From JAVBLT01 sp031553315 (lineage in GTDB: Bacteria > Verrucomicrobiota > Kiritimatiellia > RFP12 > DVOR01), in the NCBI GenBank assembly GCA_031553315.1, contig JAVBLT010000007.1, positions 1-64,000 on the forward strand: 64,000 nucleotides of DNA, in the 5' to 3' direction. The first letter of the stretch is position 1. Every line of letters begins with the position of its first letter. This document shows positions 63,301 to 64,000 of the stretch, one piece after another. The notes under the pieces were generated by a model. The model was not told where the DNA came from and made no database searches. It saw only the letters and a list, made by a program, of their open reading frames with translations. The translations under genes were made by a program, and so were the position numbers.

Positions 63301-64000
63301 TGCGCTACGCCGCACCCGAAGGCCTCCCCGCCCTCGAGCGCCCCGTCGTCGGCAAAGGCACGGTCGACGTTGCCCTCGCCCAAGCCGCCGCCCTCAACCT
63401 CGGCGCCGCCTTCGAAGGCACCGCCCGCATCGCCTCCGGCAGCTTCGCCATGGACGCCGCCACCATCGGCGCAGGCCGTTACAGCTTCGCCGACGGCGTC
63501 GGCGCAAGCTTCGCCGAAAACGCGACCATCCCCTCGCCCATCGCCTTTGAAGGCGCCCACACGCTCACGGCCCTCGCCGGCGTGGAATCCAACCTCGGCG
63601 GCATCCTCACCGGAACCGGCTTCACCAAAACCGGCCCCGGCATCCTGCGCGTGGTCGAAAACACCGGGCACGCCCTCACCGGCGCCGTGAACATCGAGAC
63701 CGGCGCCTTCTGGTGGGGCATCCCCGGCCCCGGCGGCGCCGGCGCCCTCGCCGGAGAGACCCACGCCCTGGGCCAGACCCTCGCCGCAGCCCCCGGAACC
63801 ACCCTCACCCTCCACGTGGGCAGATTCTCCGCCGTCGACAGCGCCACCGACAACAAAGTCAACATCGCCACCGCCATCACCCTCAACGGCGCCACCCTCC
63901 ACAGTGAAGACGGTTCCTACCACTTCAGCCGCGGCATCACCGCCACCGGCGCCTCCGCCTTCTCCGGCAAGTGGACCAAAGGCTGGGTCATCGAGAGCCT
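60306..64000 (+). CDS. Very large autotransporter-like/adhesin surface protein (3' end beyond window)
   Basis: ATG at 60306 (AAAGGA nine bases upstream) opens a frame of 1231 codons with no stop before the window ends. A signal peptide ends near AMA (residue 22). The rest is rich in Gly, Ala, Thr and Asn and poor in Cys, with repeated short beta motifs: GGSYKGGNGG, IVGGG, LVGGSY, IYGGGY, TLNGGTYTSSIVAGG, LILNGGTFTG. These fit a long beta-helix passenger of the autotransporter-associated repeat type. The C-terminal part that would show a beta-barrel, PEP-CTERM or other anchor is missing. Extended frames on the opposite strand (for example 62277-63923) are by-products of its base composition. 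Confidence 0.85.
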   Translation, partial: MRINHSLCIACAAVFFAASAMAELPATDENGLPLESNYAKIVSRAAGTGAVNETQSAWINYTSNSNPGNGITFRSGTTLFHGKLSTGAFTGTPAVETFTPGNGQMIISNSPVNAASLWFASGRWRLDRASNIANAGALYLCGGQIWFNGSDQTYANPFFLGATRYTENNPYNRAALRMDHNSTFTAPTTILEPAKITFANSRTLTLAELTGPGDLALATQTGNNTLQLNGVDGYTGTISVSNAVTLALGPSVPVPNLTLAGGSLKVTAPLTLGARTTAEADSTFNLSSIAPGNTEAALTVPAGATLTLGAELTLNLAAPTSLPATYKIFAFDPAATVTGWSAENLRVLIGGATPAIDSAVFNADGSITLGSPVSFTPPSADWTSKDLPEQALTLTNVTSTIGFGLNSTFIQTLNGKDSIVAQAAGTTGTPSLFGLHPYGYGTGAPATRDIWLKASGGSYSLIVGGCENNWQNNQFSPIDGSILVELGGTATADNIVGGSYKGGNGGGSGNGGVTGNIGVVIKDQALVTGSIVGGGTSAHNQIPVITGSVAVRIENLQSDNTGAKLDNNLPVGFIFGGSAWTANNRSGTIVEGETAVTVDLSPTAEGTFAKTLVGGSYTSFLLAKPAAFTASSVGSAAIAVSAPAAVTFTAPIYGGGYSNLEVPSAVLGNTSVTLNGGTYTSSIVAGGANTGASVGGDATLILNGGTFTGAALKASEGGATIAGTPRLVIGGAIDLTAATVTGFTAVTVKPAGALKGYTATAGQTVTLEGGALEAFTCSGATLTATNTFATAGAVALTTGTLNLPLPEAGAPFIANAGDLTFGEGFTVEIGDLPPGEYPFAGNTGGTVGGAPVLTRHGTALDPGAYTLETEADGSLTLAFSGGHPYSLGWSTGISAWKHSETDPDPGYMWPVLVDRQPTATTAAFQNNDTAFFLASATVPIEGTVEPALTVIAPGEGGSVTLSGGAIGGSGGLTVESGLAATDRAHTYTGVTDLREGATLRYAAPEGLPALERPVVGKGTVDVALAQAAALNLGAAFEGTARIASGSFAMDAATIGAGRYSFADGVGASFAENATIPSPIAFEGAHTLTALAGVESNLGGILTGTGFTKTGPGILRVVENTGHALTGAVNIETGAFWWGIPGPGGAGALAGETHALGQTLAAAPGTTLTLHVGRFSAVDSATDNKVNIATAITLNGATLHSEDGSYHFSRGITATGASAFSGKWTKGWVIES

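Noticed and set aside
62277..63923. 548-codon frame on the minus strand inside the giant surface gene
   Set aside because: It is Gly/Val/Glu low-complexity, has no ribosome site, and mirrors the codon bias of the plus-strand gene, which has a signal peptide, promoter and coherent repeats.

Overview
The window comes from a GC-rich, Gram-negative, anaerobic bacterium. The best guess is a member of the PVC superphylum (Kiritimatiellota, Lentisphaerota or Verrucomicrobiota). The evidence is a V-type ATPase operon in the Chlamydia/Bacteroidetes-like order E-DUF2764-A-B-D-I-K, a trimeric/tetrameric [FeFe]-hydrogenase operon, a superoxide reductase, an outer-membrane export locus, an MCE lipid-transport system, a beta-helix protein with a choice-of-anchor-like C-terminus, and a very large autotransporter-like surface protein. 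The taxon is an inference; no rRNA gene is present.

Layout. 0.1-11 kb (minus strand) is one tightly packed ten-gene run. It starts from a recognisable promoter at 11.03 kb: Wza-like lipoprotein, exported unknown, outer-membrane barrel, O-antigen-ligase-like protein, BY-kinase/Wzc, RfbB, then ThyX, EfpL (YeiP), an orphan E1-beta and Mrp. 11-18 kb holds valS, ppdK and a repeat-rich beta-helix protein. 18.1-18.7 kb is a scar of mobile DNA with an IS30-type transposase remnant. 18.7-23.8 kb is the hydrogenase operon (HndA, an HATPase-like protein, HndB, HndC, HndD). 24-26.4 kb carries rpsU, tsf and rpsB. 26.5-27.8 kb has a half-size chromate transporter and comF on the plus strand. 27.9-30.3 kb is an FMN-riboswitch-controlled ribBA-ribH-nusB operon. 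30.3-36.9 kb carries another repeat scar, a CBS/DRTGG manganese pyrophosphatase, a superoxide reductase and three tandem DUF3592-like membrane paralogues. 37-44.2 kb is the V-ATPase operon, 44.2-49.8 kb an MCE/Mla transporter, then pheT and a TlpA-like protein. From 53.7 kb the plus strand carries rsmE-tgt-yajC-(SecD-like P1 protein)-unknown-secDF and the start of the giant surface protein, which leaves the window open.

How it works together. The hydrogenase would dispose of reductant as H2, PPDK and the Mn-pyrophosphatase handle pyrophosphate and PEP, and the V-ATPase (c-subunit residues compatible with Na+ binding) links ATP to an ion gradient. The superoxide reductase gives oxygen tolerance. 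The surface functions (export locus, MCE system, Sec accessory proteins, autotransporter-like protein, beta-helix protein) suit a cell with an elaborate outer envelope.

The most unusual feature is a family of small dispersed repeats of about 165 bp. They have imperfect terminal inverted repeats starting CTAGAGC and an internal 8-bp hairpin. Two copies 30 kb apart differ at one base in 140. Complete, decayed and end-only copies sit directly at the 3' ends of genes, several times supplying the TAG stop codon. The second most unusual is a free-standing, exported SecD periplasmic-domain paralogue encoded between yajC and secDF.
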